A stretch of DNA of 64,000 bases from a bacterium (GCA_025782575.1 JALGYY010000048.1:41663-105662); one strand, 5' to 3'. Counted from the first letter of the stretch, positions 46,402-55,353 are shown. The notes: generated from the sequence alone by a model not told the origin. Made by a program: numbers and translations.

Positions 46402-46878
46402 TCATTTCTCGCGCTCGTAGGCGAAGTCGATGCGCTGCGTTTCCCCGTTGTCTCCGGGACCTTCGATCGTTACCGTCAGCATAGTTTCCCCCACTCGTTC
46501 GTAGATGATCCGTTGGGGAAAATCGTGATTCAAGTTCTCGAACGTTGCGCTGTTCGCTCCGGTCGCAACGAGCCGGAATGGCACGGGTTCCGGATTCCTT
46601 CCTGGTTTGGTGATGTAGTAGAGATCATCACCCATGCTTGCCAGCAGGATCCATTCGTCTTGCCGTTTCGCGCCGGTCTCTCCGTCGACGATGTAGCTGG
46701 CGCCCTCGAGCAACGAATTACTGAGGCGTCCCCACGTTTCCTGGATCTTTCCGCCCGAGCGTAACCAGGAGCCCACAAGCCACTCGAACTCTTCGATCCC
46801 CTCGGATTTTGGCGCAGTCGCCGAAACACCGACCGAACTTCCCAGTATCGCAGCAAACAGCAATGCAAACAGTTTCAT
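46402..46878 (-). CDS. Secreted DUF6265-like protein
   Basis: 158 residues with a signal peptide (LFALLFAAILGSSVGVSA). The opening FEWLVGSWLRSGGKIQETWG and the later NHDFPQRIIYER plus DFAYEREK end match the DUF6265 type, a lipocalin-like small beta barrel. Ligand and role unknown. Upstream lies the AraC-type regulator gene on the same strand. Confidence 0.7.
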   Translation of the reverse strand: MKLFALLFAAILGSSVGVSATAPKSEGIEEFEWLVGSWLRSGGKIQETWGRLSNSLLEGASYIVDGETGAKRQDEWILLASMGDDLYYITKPGRNPEPVPFRLVATGANSATFENLNHDFPQRIIYERVGETMLTVTIEGPGDNGETQRIDFAYEREK

Positions 46879-46975
46879 GACTCATGACCCCCTCGCAATG
46901 TGACTCCTTAGTAAAACTTGTACGTCTAAGTCTAACTCGCCGGGCTCTTCAATAATTGTACGAATGCGACATGCG

Positions 46976-47785
46976 TCAGTGGCCGACAAAATGCGGTGCC
47001 ACACTTCCCGGATTACGGAAGAAGCGCGACGGCGAAACGCCCGCCAACATCCTGAAGTTGCGGATGAAATGCGCCTGATCAAAGTAACCGGCGGCGATTG
47101 CTGCCTGCGTGAGGTCAGGCCGGCGTTCCTGGTCGACGAGGCGAAAGACGCGCTGAAACCGAGTGATCGTCGCGAATGTCTTGGGGGTGAGCCCGACATG
47201 CTCGCCGAAGCGCCGTTGAAGTTGGCGAGGACTCAATCCGACTTTAGCAGCCAGATCTCCGATTCGGGCCTGTACGTGTGCATTTTCAATAGCCTGCACG
47301 CAATGCTCCACCAAAGGATCGGCGGCGCGGGTTGGGTCGAAGTGCGCCAGGAGAAAGCCGTCAAGAGTTCGCACCAGAGCGGCATCGGTCGTCGCCCCGC
47401 TTAGCCGCTCGAGCAATTCATCGCCCGACCGCATCTGTAGCGCACCCAATGCCACGGAACGACCGAGCAACTCGCGCAGCGGCACATGTGTGATTCCCGC
47501 AGGTCCGGCCGGTCGAAATCGGATCCCTATCGTGTACGCATGGTGCGGCGGCCGCAGCAGTGCGAATTGCTCTAACTGCCCGTGCAACATCACACGCGCC
47601 TGAAGTTCCCATGTCCCGTCGGGCAATTGAGACGCGAACGGCTCCCCGACATGCACGACCAGCTCCATGCACCCATCGGGAAACACGCGCTCCTCGGTTC
47701 GCCGAGGCGACACGCCTTCTAGGATCCAGTAGCAACGGACCCACCGTGACAGTTGCGTGCTAGGTAATAGCTCACGATACTGCAT
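46976..47785 (-). CDS. AraC family transcriptional regulator with DUF6597-like sensor
   Basis: 269 residues. The N-terminal part (YRELLPSTQLSRWVRCYWIL, RVFPDGCMELVVHVG, GIRFRPAGPAGI) is the DUF6597-like cupin-related sensor. The C-terminal 100 residues have two helix-turn-helix motifs: IGDLAAKVGLSPRQLQRRFG, and IAAGYFDQAHFIRNFRMLAG with the family signature. Target genes unknown; the DUF6265 gene downstream is a candidate. Confidence 0.85.
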   Translation of the reverse strand: MQYRELLPSTQLSRWVRCYWILEGVSPRRTEERVFPDGCMELVVHVGEPFASQLPDGTWELQARVMLHGQLEQFALLRPPHHAYTIGIRFRPAGPAGITHVPLRELLGRSVALGALQMRSGDELLERLSGATTDAALVRTLDGFLLAHFDPTRAADPLVEHCVQAIENAHVQARIGDLAAKVGLSPRQLQRRFGEHVGLTPKTFATITRFQRVFRLVDQERRPDLTQAAIAAGYFDQAHFIRNFRMLAGVSPSRFFRNPGSVAPHFVGH

Positions 47786-47892
47786 AACTGTCCTTCCAAG
47801 AACTCTCCGTGCCGGCCCTCCCGCACGGCCGCCAGGAGGGCACGGTTAGAGATTATCATATGTTTGCCTCTATCGGATTAGCTCTAGCCACA

Positions 47893-47930
47893 AGGGCAAG
47901 ACGGGTCTCTTTCACTGGCTCCCGGGTAGG
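47893..47930 (+). repeat. Dispersed repeat, acgggtctc...cccggg type
   Basis: acgggtctctttcactggct then cccgggta, matching the copy near 49108. It borders the stop codon of the next gene. Confidence 0.45.
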
Positions 47931-47945
47931 ACTCGAACTTACGAA

Positions 47946-48949
47946 CTACCGGCTCCTGAACAAGCTCTTGATTCCGCCCCAGGTGGCATTACTCCTGGTG
48001 CCGAACTCGATGCTTGTAGGCACCCCTCCAAACATGTTGTTCTCGATACCTACGTCCTGCGAATGGACCGTGTAACCGGCCGGCAAATCGTTGAAGATAG
48101 GGGCGCCCGAGAGGAATCCGGCTGTGTTCCTGGCATCGAAGACCATGCCGCCGTATGCGCTCCCGCCCCCACCCCCCGCACGGCGGTCAACACGAATTCC
48201 ACCCGAAGCGTAAAGGGAGTATTGACGGGGACGTTGGCCGATCCGGTAGTGACCGTGGCACTGAACGTTTCAGAGAATGCGCCGCCGGCGATCTGCGTGC
48301 CCAGGCCGGTGACGATTTCTGAAATCCCCCCCGAGTCCTCCAGCCATTTGTACTCCCCGTTGAAGGTCGTACCGTTGATCTGGATCGACATGTTCAACGC
48401 GGACTGGATTACATCGGGTTGGGCGACATAGTTGTAGTGAGAGGCCTCCCCGGACACATGGAAGTTTAGGGATACCGGGATGGTGGCCGGCGGTGTGGGA
48501 TCGGCGGTCGTGACCATTACGTCATCGATGACTAGGATCCCGCGGGTTCGGACGTGCTGATGTGCGGCTTTGTACTCGCCGAGACTCTGGCATAGCGAGT
48601 AGAGGCCGAACAGACCATTGTCATAGGTGCCGATAGCGCTGCTCCGAGCGTCCGGGCCGTTCCACACGCCGTCGTTGTTCGAATCCGACCATTGGAAAGA
48701 CTCGAACGCTGCGGACTGTGGTGTGACGTTTTCGACTGTCGCCCCGGAGATCAGCCAGTTATCCGCATTGAAGTGGTTGATTCCGGGCACCGTGCCCAGG
48801 GTCAACGAAGATCCCGACGCAGATGGTGCCGTCCCGATCAACAGGATCAGGGTCAGCGCCCATGCGGCGGGTCTGCCCATATTTTTGATCACATTGAAAT
48901 CCCGACTTTCGCGCAGTTGATTCAGGTTCGGCTTTGGTCTACTTCGCAT
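47946..48949 (-). CDS. Secreted protein with WGGIKSLFR tail, frameshifted
   Basis: About 334 residues after joining two frames. Start ATG at 48949 with AAGGAG 8 bases upstream; membrane/signal segment AAWALTLILLIGTAPSASG lies about 25 residues in. The body is beta-rich and unrecognised (GINHFNADNWLISGATVENV, SDSNNDGVWNGPDARSS). The frame shifts by one base inside C5/C6 runs at 48166-48177 and continues GGMVFDARNTAGFL. The end is NATWGGIKSLFRSR: the tail signature plus two extra residues, read from the sequence next to a dispersed repeat. The homopolymer position suggests a sequencing indel. Confidence 0.65.
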
Positions 48950-49074
48950 GCTCTTCACTCCTTTCAATCACTGTTCTGACTCATTAGTTTGATCTGAATG
49001 AGTAATCTCCCGAATCTTGAGAAATCGGTCGGTACCGGTCGGTGTCTTACCGGGCTTCATGGAGCACTGTGCCT

Positions 49075-49150
49075 ACAAATGATTCCGTCAGCGTTGATTT
49101 CGAAGAAGTTACGGGTCTCTCTCGCTGGCTTCCCGGGTATGACGCTTATT
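49075..49150 (+). repeat. Dispersed repeat, acgggtctc...cccggg type
   Basis: gattccgtcagcgttgattt, gaagaagttacgggtctctc, ctggcttcccgggta; related to 38320 and 47893. Confidence 0.5.
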
Positions 49151-49169
49151 CGAACTGATTCGGGCGATT

Positions 49170-49412
49170 TGGTTAACGGTGTGAGACCCGGGCGAGGCTT
49201 TTGAGCAAATACGGCGATTGGGTGTTAACCGCCACCTACTATAATGGAGAGGGAACAGCTGCCTGCTGGCGTCCGACCCAGGCTGAGAATGTGGCCAGGA
49301 GGAGCTGAAGATGGATGGTTTCAGTCATTTGCAGAGCTTAGGACGACGGCGAAAGTCGCGCTTCTGCAATTCGATCGAATTTTCGGACACTACGGGCTCG
49401 CAGACTACAACG
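49170..49412 (+). repeat. Dispersed repeat B, long copy
   Basis: Starts gtgagacccgggcg, includes tataatggagagggaacagc and gtggccaggaggagctgaag followed by ATG reading MDGFSHLQSL, and ends gcaattcgatcgaattttcg gacactac. The same order recurs at 61605-61900. Promoter, ribosome-binding site and terminal block suggest an insertion-sequence remnant. Confidence 0.65.
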
Positions 49413-49440
49413 ATCCCCTTGTACAGTTTCGAACCTTCAC

Positions 49441-50901
49441 TTATCTCACTCGAACCAGCTTCTTGGTGACGAATCTACCATCAGCCGATAGACGCAAGAA
49501 ATACACTCCTCGAGGCACACGCCGCGACCGCGAATCCTTGCCGTCCCAATTAAAATGATGTTCTCCCACATGGAATGTCGCTCCATCGAACAGCACCTTG
49601 ACCAGACTGCCATTGAGACCATGTATCGTCGCGCGAACATTGCTCAGACTCTCATCACTCTGGAGCCTGAATGCGGCCTGAGACACGAATGGATTCGTAC
49701 CCGCCAAAGTCACGCTAAAGGGATTTCGCGGCCCCGGAGTGTGAATGTCGACGTTGGTCGGGACAGGGAGCCTCGCGAACCATCCTTCCCGGTTTCCGTC
49801 CGGATTGATACCTTCGCCGGCGAAAGCGGTGCCATCTGCAGACACAGCGGCGATGCTGATAGCTGACCAGCCAGATACATCGAGACCATAATCGTCTGTC
49901 AGAATATCAACGAAGTTTCGAAAGCCGTTCTGGTCATCCCAAAGCACTGGACCGATTGTTGGGCCACCGGCCGTTACGATGGAACCATCGTGTGTCGTGC
50001 TGGTTGCAACACTGTAACCATGCGCTGAATCGGGCAGAATATAGCCGATTCCTTCGCGCCAGATAAATATTTCTTCCATCGACTCACTCACTCTCGTCTG
50101 GCCGACTATGGCAGTGCCATCTTCGGAAATACCGTGAGGAATTGCGTAGAAGACACCACCAGGTACATCGCCAAGTCCTACAAGTCCGTCTGCTTCCGTC
50201 CACCGAAATACCTCGACCCCGAATTCGTTCCCCGAAAAGCTGAGTCCGCATATTGCCGATCCGTCGGCGGAGACACCGAATGCGAAGCTGTCAAGCGGGT
50301 TCGACGGAAGCCATCCCAGCCAGGTAACAGCGGTTGATGTGTTCCAACGAAACGCCTGGTTGGGCGTGGTTGAAGAGCTGCCTACTCCGACGATGTATTG
50401 ACCGTCAGATGAAACGTCAAACGCTTGTCCCCGCTCGAATCCCGCAGCGGTATCCACTAGTGCGACCATTCCGGTAGAGCTGGTCCAGCGAAATGCTACC
50501 GGACGAGAAGAACTTTCGGGATAGAACTGACCGACTATAACCTCTCCGTTGTTCGAAACTGCGCGTGCTTGGCTTCTCGTGACGCTCATTCCGCCGTCCC
50601 CTAAGGGAACAATGCCGCCTAACTCCGTCCACATGATCGCGACGAATGACGCAGTTGCCGTCGTGTCTACGCTGCGGCCCACTACGACTGAACCATCAGG
50701 AGATATATCGTAGGCACGGCTATCAAAAATTCCTCCCGGCAGGTCTCCAATGCCCAGAAATGATGCCGTCTGAATATTGGCCGAACTCGACGAAACGATT
50801 GGGAGAAACATCCCTGAGAGAGCCATTACCAGCACAAGAAAGCGACCAGGCAAGTTGGACAGGATAAGGTCACGGAACAAAAGCGAGCGCATACGAGACA
50901 T
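49441..50901 (-). CDS. Secreted HAF-repeat protein with FlgD-type tail
   Basis: 486 residues. A long N-terminal signal (RFLVLVMALSGMFLPIVSSS) precedes about seven HAF-type repeats (FLGIGDLPGGIFDSRAYDIS, SPDGSVVVGRSVD, AFDVSSDGQYIVGVGSS, GISEDGTAIVGQTRV), the same repeat class as in the N-terminus of the 1691-residue protein. The C-terminal 80 residues are a FlgD-like domain (NVRATIHGLNGSLVKVLFDG, RGVYFLRLSADG) ending KKLVRVR. Extracellular; function unknown. Confidence 0.82.
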   Translation of the reverse strand: MSRMRSLLFRDLILSNLPGRFLVLVMALSGMFLPIVSSSSANIQTASFLGIGDLPGGIFDSRAYDISPDGSVVVGRSVDTTATASFVAIMWTELGGIVPLGDGGMSVTRSQARAVSNNGEVIVGQFYPESSSRPVAFRWTSSTGMVALVDTAAGFERGQAFDVSSDGQYIVGVGSSSTTPNQAFRWNTSTAVTWLGWLPSNPLDSFAFGVSADGSAICGLSFSGNEFGVEVFRWTEADGLVGLGDVPGGVFYAIPHGISEDGTAIVGQTRVSESMEEIFIWREGIGYILPDSAHGYSVATSTTHDGSIVTAGGPTIGPVLWDDQNGFRNFVDILTDDYGLDVSGWSAISIAAVSADGTAFAGEGINPDGNREGWFARLPVPTNVDIHTPGPRNPFSVTLAGTNPFVSQAAFRLQSDESLSNVRATIHGLNGSLVKVLFDGATFHVGEHHFNWDGKDSRSRRVPRGVYFLRLSADGRFVTKKLVRVR

Positions 50902-50989
50902 GGTATCCTCTTTCGTGGGTGCGGGATTGCACTATACTTCCAAACAATGGCTCAGACTGCAACGGCCCGTTCGATCTCCGGACGCTAGT

Positions 50990-51110
50990 GATTCACGCTT
51001 GATTCCATCATACCACAACCATTGGGGGCACACCCCACCTGGCGGGAGGTGGGCGGTGTTCATCTCGTGCAGAATGAGTTTTCGGACACCACGGGGACAG
51101 GACAACAGCG
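50990..51110 (+). repeat. Repeats A (right half) and C in tandem
   Basis: gattcacgcttgattccatc ataccacaacc is the right half of repeat A. It is followed by cacctggcgggaggtgggcg, ttcatctcgtgcagaatgag and ttttcggacaccac, a mix of repeat C and the end block of repeat B. Confidence 0.6.
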
Positions 51111-51116
51111 GACACT

Positions 51117-53768
51117 CTACTTTTCGTTGAGATGTTCAAGCCAGTTCAAAACCAGCGTGAGTGGGATTATTTCAGGCGGCTCGGTCCGATTGCAGACCAG
51201 GATCCTCTCACCATCGCGCGAGATATCACCGTCGACTGCCATTGGAATGTCCATCAGATGTTCCGGCCTGCCGACGCTCAGGTTCCGGCCGTTCATCTCA
51301 ACCGATACAGCCATGAGACGGGGCTCTTCAAATTCCATGTAAATGATTTCTGCCCCGTTCTTGCTCCAGGCACCACCGATTGACGGCTCGATCGAAATTT
51401 GCCACTTTCGACCTTGCTCGGGAAATGTGGTCACGTAGACCTGCATCTCGCCTGTCTCATCCGACTGATAGAGGAGCCAGCGACCATCCGGTGAGATGAT
51501 CGGAGAAAACTCTCGTGAGCTCTCGGTATTCGTAAACTGCTCCGGCTCTGCGCCCTCTGCAAGGGCAAGGGACCAAATGTCGGCGTCGAGCGAGATCGTA
51601 ATGACCTGCCCTTCTTCCGACCAACTCATGGGCAGAAAGAAGCTACTGTTCCTCCAGATCTCGATCGCTTCCGATGAACCATGAATCGCCTTCCTCATCA
51701 GAGTAAATGAGCCTTCAGCCTGGCTGACGTAAAGCAGCTCTTTGCTGTCCGGCGACCAGAGAGGCCCGAAGTCGCCACCTGAATTGAAAGTGAATCGTGT
51801 CCTGACATCCCGATCCAGTTCGATGATCCAGATGTCGTCGTTTCCGCTTTCAGGATCGGGTATCTCGACGGCAATGTACTCACCAGAGGGAGATATCATC
51901 GGACGATCGTAGAGTGCCTGATCGCGGATGGCGCCAGTCCGCGCCCCTGTCCGGTCGTACCATACAAGCTCGTATTGTGCCTCCCGGGAATCCCTTTGAA
52001 AGACCAGCACACCGTTATCGGACGCGGTGAAGACACCGCACAACGCGCCTTGAATGTATTCGACACTCTCGGCAATGGGGAAAGCCTCTCCGAAGAGTTC
52101 CAAAGAAGCCGCGTCGAAGGGGTATGCCATGAGCGTCTGGTCTCTGAGGAACAGAATGTGCCCCGAAGCATAATGTGCCTGAGACTCGATCGGCATGATC
52201 TCCCGGGGCGCGCCTTCGATCGTCCTCAGCATCAGAGTGCCGGCCAGATTATCCACCCCGTCTCGCCTGGAGAGATAGATGAAGTGTTCACCATCCGGGA
52301 GCCACTCGGGGAATCGATGACTGTTCTCATGCAGGGTAGAGTCGAGTTCGGTCACCGCAACCGGCTCACCCCCGGCGCCTGAGACCATGAAGATCCCCTC
52401 ATCGTAGCTGGGCGGGAATAGTATTGTGCCGTTCTCTCCCCAGCTCCCCCCTTTCCCGAAGGGTGCATCACAAAGCGTCAGCGGCGGCCCCCCTCGGGCC
52501 GCTATTTTCTTCAATTTTTTTTCAGCGTAGAAACCGATCTGGCGGCTATCGGGAGACCAGAACGGGTACGAGGCGCCGTCCGTACCATGGAGCGGCTGCG
52601 CCACCGGAGAATCAAGATGGCGAACCCAGAGGAGCACATCTCCCTTTTCGCCTATTGCCGTGAAGGCGATCATCCGGCCATCGGGCGATAGGGCCGCCGG
52701 TCCGGGGTAGTTTGATTCGAGGTTATAGTCCGTATCCGGCGGCGGGGGCAGGTAGGAGAAAACGACCTGTTTCTCCATCGCCGGCCGCATGACAAGAAGA
52801 GCGCCGAGTCCTATTGCAACGAGCGCGAAAAAAGTCGCGACTATCCATCCGGTGCGGCTCCCCCGATTCGTTGAAGCTTCAGCGCTTGGCTGTGCGCCCT
52901 GCTTTCCCGGCGCCTCTGCAATACCGCGAAGCTCCAGCACGATATCGCGCATGGAACTCCGCCGGTCGCCCGGTTTTTTCTCGATACACGATTGAATAAG
53001 ACGCTCGAGACGGGGAGGCGCGTTCGAGACGATAGTGGTCACCGGCTTCGGTTCGCGCTCGAGAATGCCTGCAATCACATTCGCCTGTGTCTTCCCATCG
53101 AAAGCAGTGTTTCCCGTAACCATTTCATAGAGCGTTGCTCCAAATGCAAATACGTCGCTCTTCTTGTCCGCCTCTCCCCCTTCGAGAAGCTCCGGCGCCA
53201 TGTACTGGAACGTGCCCATGATCGTTCCCTCCGCCGTGAGGGGGCTCGCCATGGTCGGAGTCGCGGTGAAATCGACCGAACCGCTTTCGAGAGATGTGTA
53301 CTTCGCGAGGCCGAAGTCGAGCAGCTTGGCCCCCGATCTACTGAGAATCACGTTGCCCGGCTTGAGATCACGATGAAGAATTCCAAGTCCGTGAGCGGAG
53401 TCGAGCGCTTCAGCGATTTCCGTTGCGGATGTGATCACTTCATCGAGCGGCATGGGGCCCTTGTTCAGCCGATCCGCCAACGTCTCCCCCTCGATGTACT
53501 CCATCACGAGGTACTCCATGCCATTTTCATTACCGATGTCGTAGAGCGCGCAGATGTGGGCATGGGAAAGTTGCGAGATGGCACGTGCTTCGCGTTCGAA
53601 ACGTTCCCGGAATTCGGCATTTCCCGAGAGATGGGGGGGCAGGATCTTGATGGCAACAGTTCTCTCGAGACGAGTGTCCTGAGCGCTATAGACCTCGCCC
53701 ATGCCTCCCGCGCCGATTTTCCCTGTCACCTCGTAAGGGCCTAGACGTGTTCCGGGTTTGATTTCCAT
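51117..53768 (-). CDS. Membrane Ser/Thr kinase with PD40/TolB-like propeller
   Basis: 883 residues. Kinase domain at about 12-275: GAGGMGEVYSAQDTRLERTV with VAIKIL, GILHRDLKPGNVILS, LLDFGLAKY and GTFQYMAPELLEG. A single membrane helix (WIVATFFALVAIGLGALLVM, about 310-330) separates it from an extracellular or periplasmic six-bladed PD40 propeller (PAALSPDGRMIAFTA, PFWSPDSRQIGFYA, PLWSPDSKELLYVS, PIISPDGRWLLYQS). This architecture suggests sensing outside and phosphorylation inside. All catalytic motifs are intact, unlike the kinase at 2669. No ribosome-binding site precedes the start. Confidence 0.92.
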   Translation of the reverse strand: MEIKPGTRLGPYEVTGKIGAGGMGEVYSAQDTRLERTVAIKILPPHLSGNAEFRERFEREARAISQLSHAHICALYDIGNENGMEYLVMEYIEGETLADRLNKGPMPLDEVITSATEIAEALDSAHGLGILHRDLKPGNVILSRSGAKLLDFGLAKYTSLESGSVDFTATPTMASPLTAEGTIMGTFQYMAPELLEGGEADKKSDVFAFGATLYEMVTGNTAFDGKTQANVIAGILEREPKPVTTIVSNAPPRLERLIQSCIEKKPGDRRSSMRDIVLELRGIAEAPGKQGAQPSAEASTNRGSRTGWIVATFFALVAIGLGALLVMRPAMEKQVVFSYLPPPPDTDYNLESNYPGPAALSPDGRMIAFTAIGEKGDVLLWVRHLDSPVAQPLHGTDGASYPFWSPDSRQIGFYAEKKLKKIAARGGPPLTLCDAPFGKGGSWGENGTILFPPSYDEGIFMVSGAGGEPVAVTELDSTLHENSHRFPEWLPDGEHFIYLSRRDGVDNLAGTLMLRTIEGAPREIMPIESQAHYASGHILFLRDQTLMAYPFDAASLELFGEAFPIAESVEYIQGALCGVFTASDNGVLVFQRDSREAQYELVWYDRTGARTGAIRDQALYDRPMISPSGEYIAVEIPDPESGNDDIWIIELDRDVRTRFTFNSGGDFGPLWSPDSKELLYVSQAEGSFTLMRKAIHGSSEAIEIWRNSSFFLPMSWSEEGQVITISLDADIWSLALAEGAEPEQFTNTESSREFSPIISPDGRWLLYQSDETGEMQVYVTTFPEQGRKWQISIEPSIGGAWSKNGAEIIYMEFEEPRLMAVSVEMNGRNLSVGRPEHLMDIPMAVDGDISRDGERILVCNRTEPPEIIPLTLVLNWLEHLNEK

Positions 53769-53787
53769 GAAAGGAGACTACTACAAT

Positions 53788-53863
53788 TCGGCTGTGCCTC
53801 CAAATAACTCCATCGGCCTTGGCCCGCTTGACCTTACGGCGATCGTGATTCATGCTAGATCTC
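53788..53863 (+). repeat. Dispersed repeat A linked to the transposase fragment
   Basis: gctgtgcctccaaataactc, cttgaccttacggcgatcg, gattcatgctagatctc, then directly the ATG of the transposase fragment. This copy shows what repeat A is: the 5' end of an insertion sequence. Confidence 0.8.
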
Positions 53864-54151
53864 ATGATACCACAACTACTTTGCTCAGCATCAGCGGCCA
53901 TCAAGTCCCGCCGTGCCATTGTTCTGGAAAACATCGCCCTCCGGCAGCAGCTTCAGGTCTTTTGTCGATCCAACAAAGCGCCTCGACTCACCTGGATGGA
54001 TCGCGGTTTCTGGGTCTTACTCTCCCGCCTGTGGGCCGGATGGCGTGACGCGATCGTGATCGTCAAGCCCGAGACTGTCATCAACTGGCACCGGAAGGGT
54101 TTTCGTCTCTACTGTAGATGGAAGAGCAGGAAGCGGGGGAGGCCGAGAATT
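53864..54151 (+). pseudogene. Integrase-type transposase, N-terminal fragment
   Basis: About 96 residues match the beginning of integrase-core (IS481/IS3-like) transposases: MIPQLL, SRRAIVLENIALRQQLQVFC, LTWMDRGFWVLLSRLWAGWR, VIVKPETVINWHRKGFRLYC and RKRGRPRI. The homology stops there, before the catalytic DDE core, and the frame continues into unrelated repeat sequence. A dead element. Confidence 0.8.
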
Positions 54152-54184
54152 TGGCGCGGGAGAGCTAGGGGTGAGTGGATTCGG

Positions 54185-54332
54185 AACTCTGGGGTGCATG
54201 TCACGACCGGCGTAAGTCATGTGCTACCACCGGGATCGAATTTTCGGACACTACGCGCACGTGGCCGGAGGATGGCGTTGGCACATACGGCCATCTCGTT
54301 CAGATGGGATTTTCTGTAGGGACAGGTGAAGA
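54185..54332 (+). repeat. End of repeat B followed by repeat C
   Basis: gtcacgaccggcgtaagtca and cgaattttcggacactac match the right end of repeat B. Then cacgtggccggaggatggcg, tctcgttcagatggga and gtagggacag match repeat C. Confidence 0.6.
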
Positions 54333-54355
54333 GCACCTCAGATGACGCATTCTAT

Positions 54356-54466
54356 TTAAGGGGTTCTTTTGGGTTGCCTCTCCCGTTTCTCCTGCGCCTT
54401 CTTGTCTTGTTTCTTTGCTCTCTGCTTTTGACCCTTTTCCTTATCCTTCTTTCCTTTGTCTCCCAT
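54356..54466 (-). CDS. 36-residue lysine-rich protein
   Basis: An ATG with AGGAGG 7 bases upstream opens MGDKGKKDKEKGQKQRAKKQ and DKKAQEKRERQPKRTP, then TAA. Very small, strongly basic, helix-prone proteins of this kind (MxDKGKKDK...KQ) recur in other bacteria; the role is unknown to me, perhaps nucleic-acid or ribosome binding. The plus-strand frame over the same bases is just its low-complexity shadow. Confidence 0.65.
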   Translation of the reverse strand: MGDKGKKDKEKGQKQRAKKQDKKAQEKRERQPKRTP

Positions 54467-54594
54467 TACGTACCTCCTATATCTCCTTGTACCACATCTT
54501 CAAGCAGCAAGGGGATCTGTTATGCCTCTTTTGAATCAACGTACTCATTGCCCTGTGTTCTCCAGAGCAAAGAATCCTGCCCCATCGCGCAGCG

Positions 54595-54672
54595 CCCCCC
54601 ATGTGGCGGGGGTGGTTGGTGGCGGGCGTTTCTCTCATGCCGATTGAGTTCTCTGGAAGGACAGGGACCAAA
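54595..54672 (+). repeat. Dispersed repeat C
   Basis: ccccatgtggcgggggtggt, ggcgggcgtttctctcatgc, ttctctggaaggacaggg; family order preserved. Confidence 0.6.
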
Positions 54673-54729
54673 ATAGAATCTATCGATCTTCGCGGATGGG
54701 GATTTTCAGAGGTACATGGTCGTGTAGAG

Positions 54730-55353
54730 TCAGCGGAAAAGTTGTTTGATCTCACCCCACTGGAAGAGCTCTCGCTCCGGCACACTTACGCTCGTTGCGA
54801 TTGCACAGTTTCCGGGATCGCATGTCTCCCCGGAAGCCTCGAAGAACCCGTAGGCTGATTCGGTTACCCAAAGAGAATTCGTGCCATCCAACACGAACCC
54901 GATGCAGCCGTCCTGTGCAACGTCGAAGCTCATTGTCACTGTGTGTGCAGGAGTGATCCATGGAGTCGATAGGCTCAGGTCGTACCCATGAACCTGCCAG
55001 CACCAGAAATCGGGATATGCTTCGATGATCCAGGGACTCGGGAAACCACTTGAAAGTATCTCGCTGTCGTAGAAGTGATGCCAAAACCACCCGTCCGGAT
55101 GATCAAAGCTGATCACCGGGTTTGCGATCATGTTCTTATCCTCTACACAGAACGTGCACATGACCTCGGATAAGGGAGCGGAGGTTTCGACAAAGAACCG
55201 CACCGTGTGTCGTGTGCCGGTAAGTGCGTTGGGAATTGTCATTTCCGATACGCCGCATACTAGGTCCGCATCCTGATCGAGACCGAAGTATTCGCCTGAG
55301 TTGACTGCGCCAACTGTCGCGAGGAGGACAAGACTGAGGGACATGAATTTCAT
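54730..55353 (-). CDS. Secreted beta-sandwich-like protein with WGEIKQLFR tail
   Basis: 207 residues from the ATG at 55353, chosen for its signal peptide (MSLSLVLLATVGAVNSG). The mature part is aromatic and cysteine-rich (MCTFCVEDKNMIANPVISFD, HPDGWFWHHFYDSEILSSGF) and looks like a beta sandwich; no family recognised. The C-terminus is RELFQWGEIKQLFR, the shared tail signature. Six cysteines may form disulfides outside the cell. Confidence 0.65.
   Translation of the reverse strand: MKFMSLSLVLLATVGAVNSGEYFGLDQDADLVCGVSEMTIPNALTGTRHTVRFFVETSAPLSEVMCTFCVEDKNMIANPVISFDHPDGWFWHHFYDSEILSSGFPSPWIIEAYPDFWCWQVHGYDLSLSTPWITPAHTVTMSFDVAQDGCIGFVLDGTNSLWVTESAYGFFEASGETCDPGNCAIATSVSVPERELFQWGEIKQLFR

Noticed and set aside
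47885-47945. A minus-strand tRNA 3'-half look-alike (GTAAG-TTCGAGT-CCTAC followed by CCGGGAGCCA)
   Set aside because: The T-arm is plausible with one mismatch, but the acceptor is one base out of register with CCA, and no D-arm, anticodon arm or 5' acceptor strand precedes it. The cccggg part belongs to a dispersed repeat.
54326-54676. Plus-strand frame of 116 codons, leucine- and serine-rich, membrane-like
   Set aside because: It is the complement of the lysine-rich 36-residue gene on the minus strand; its hydrophobicity is a by-product of AAG codons read backwards.
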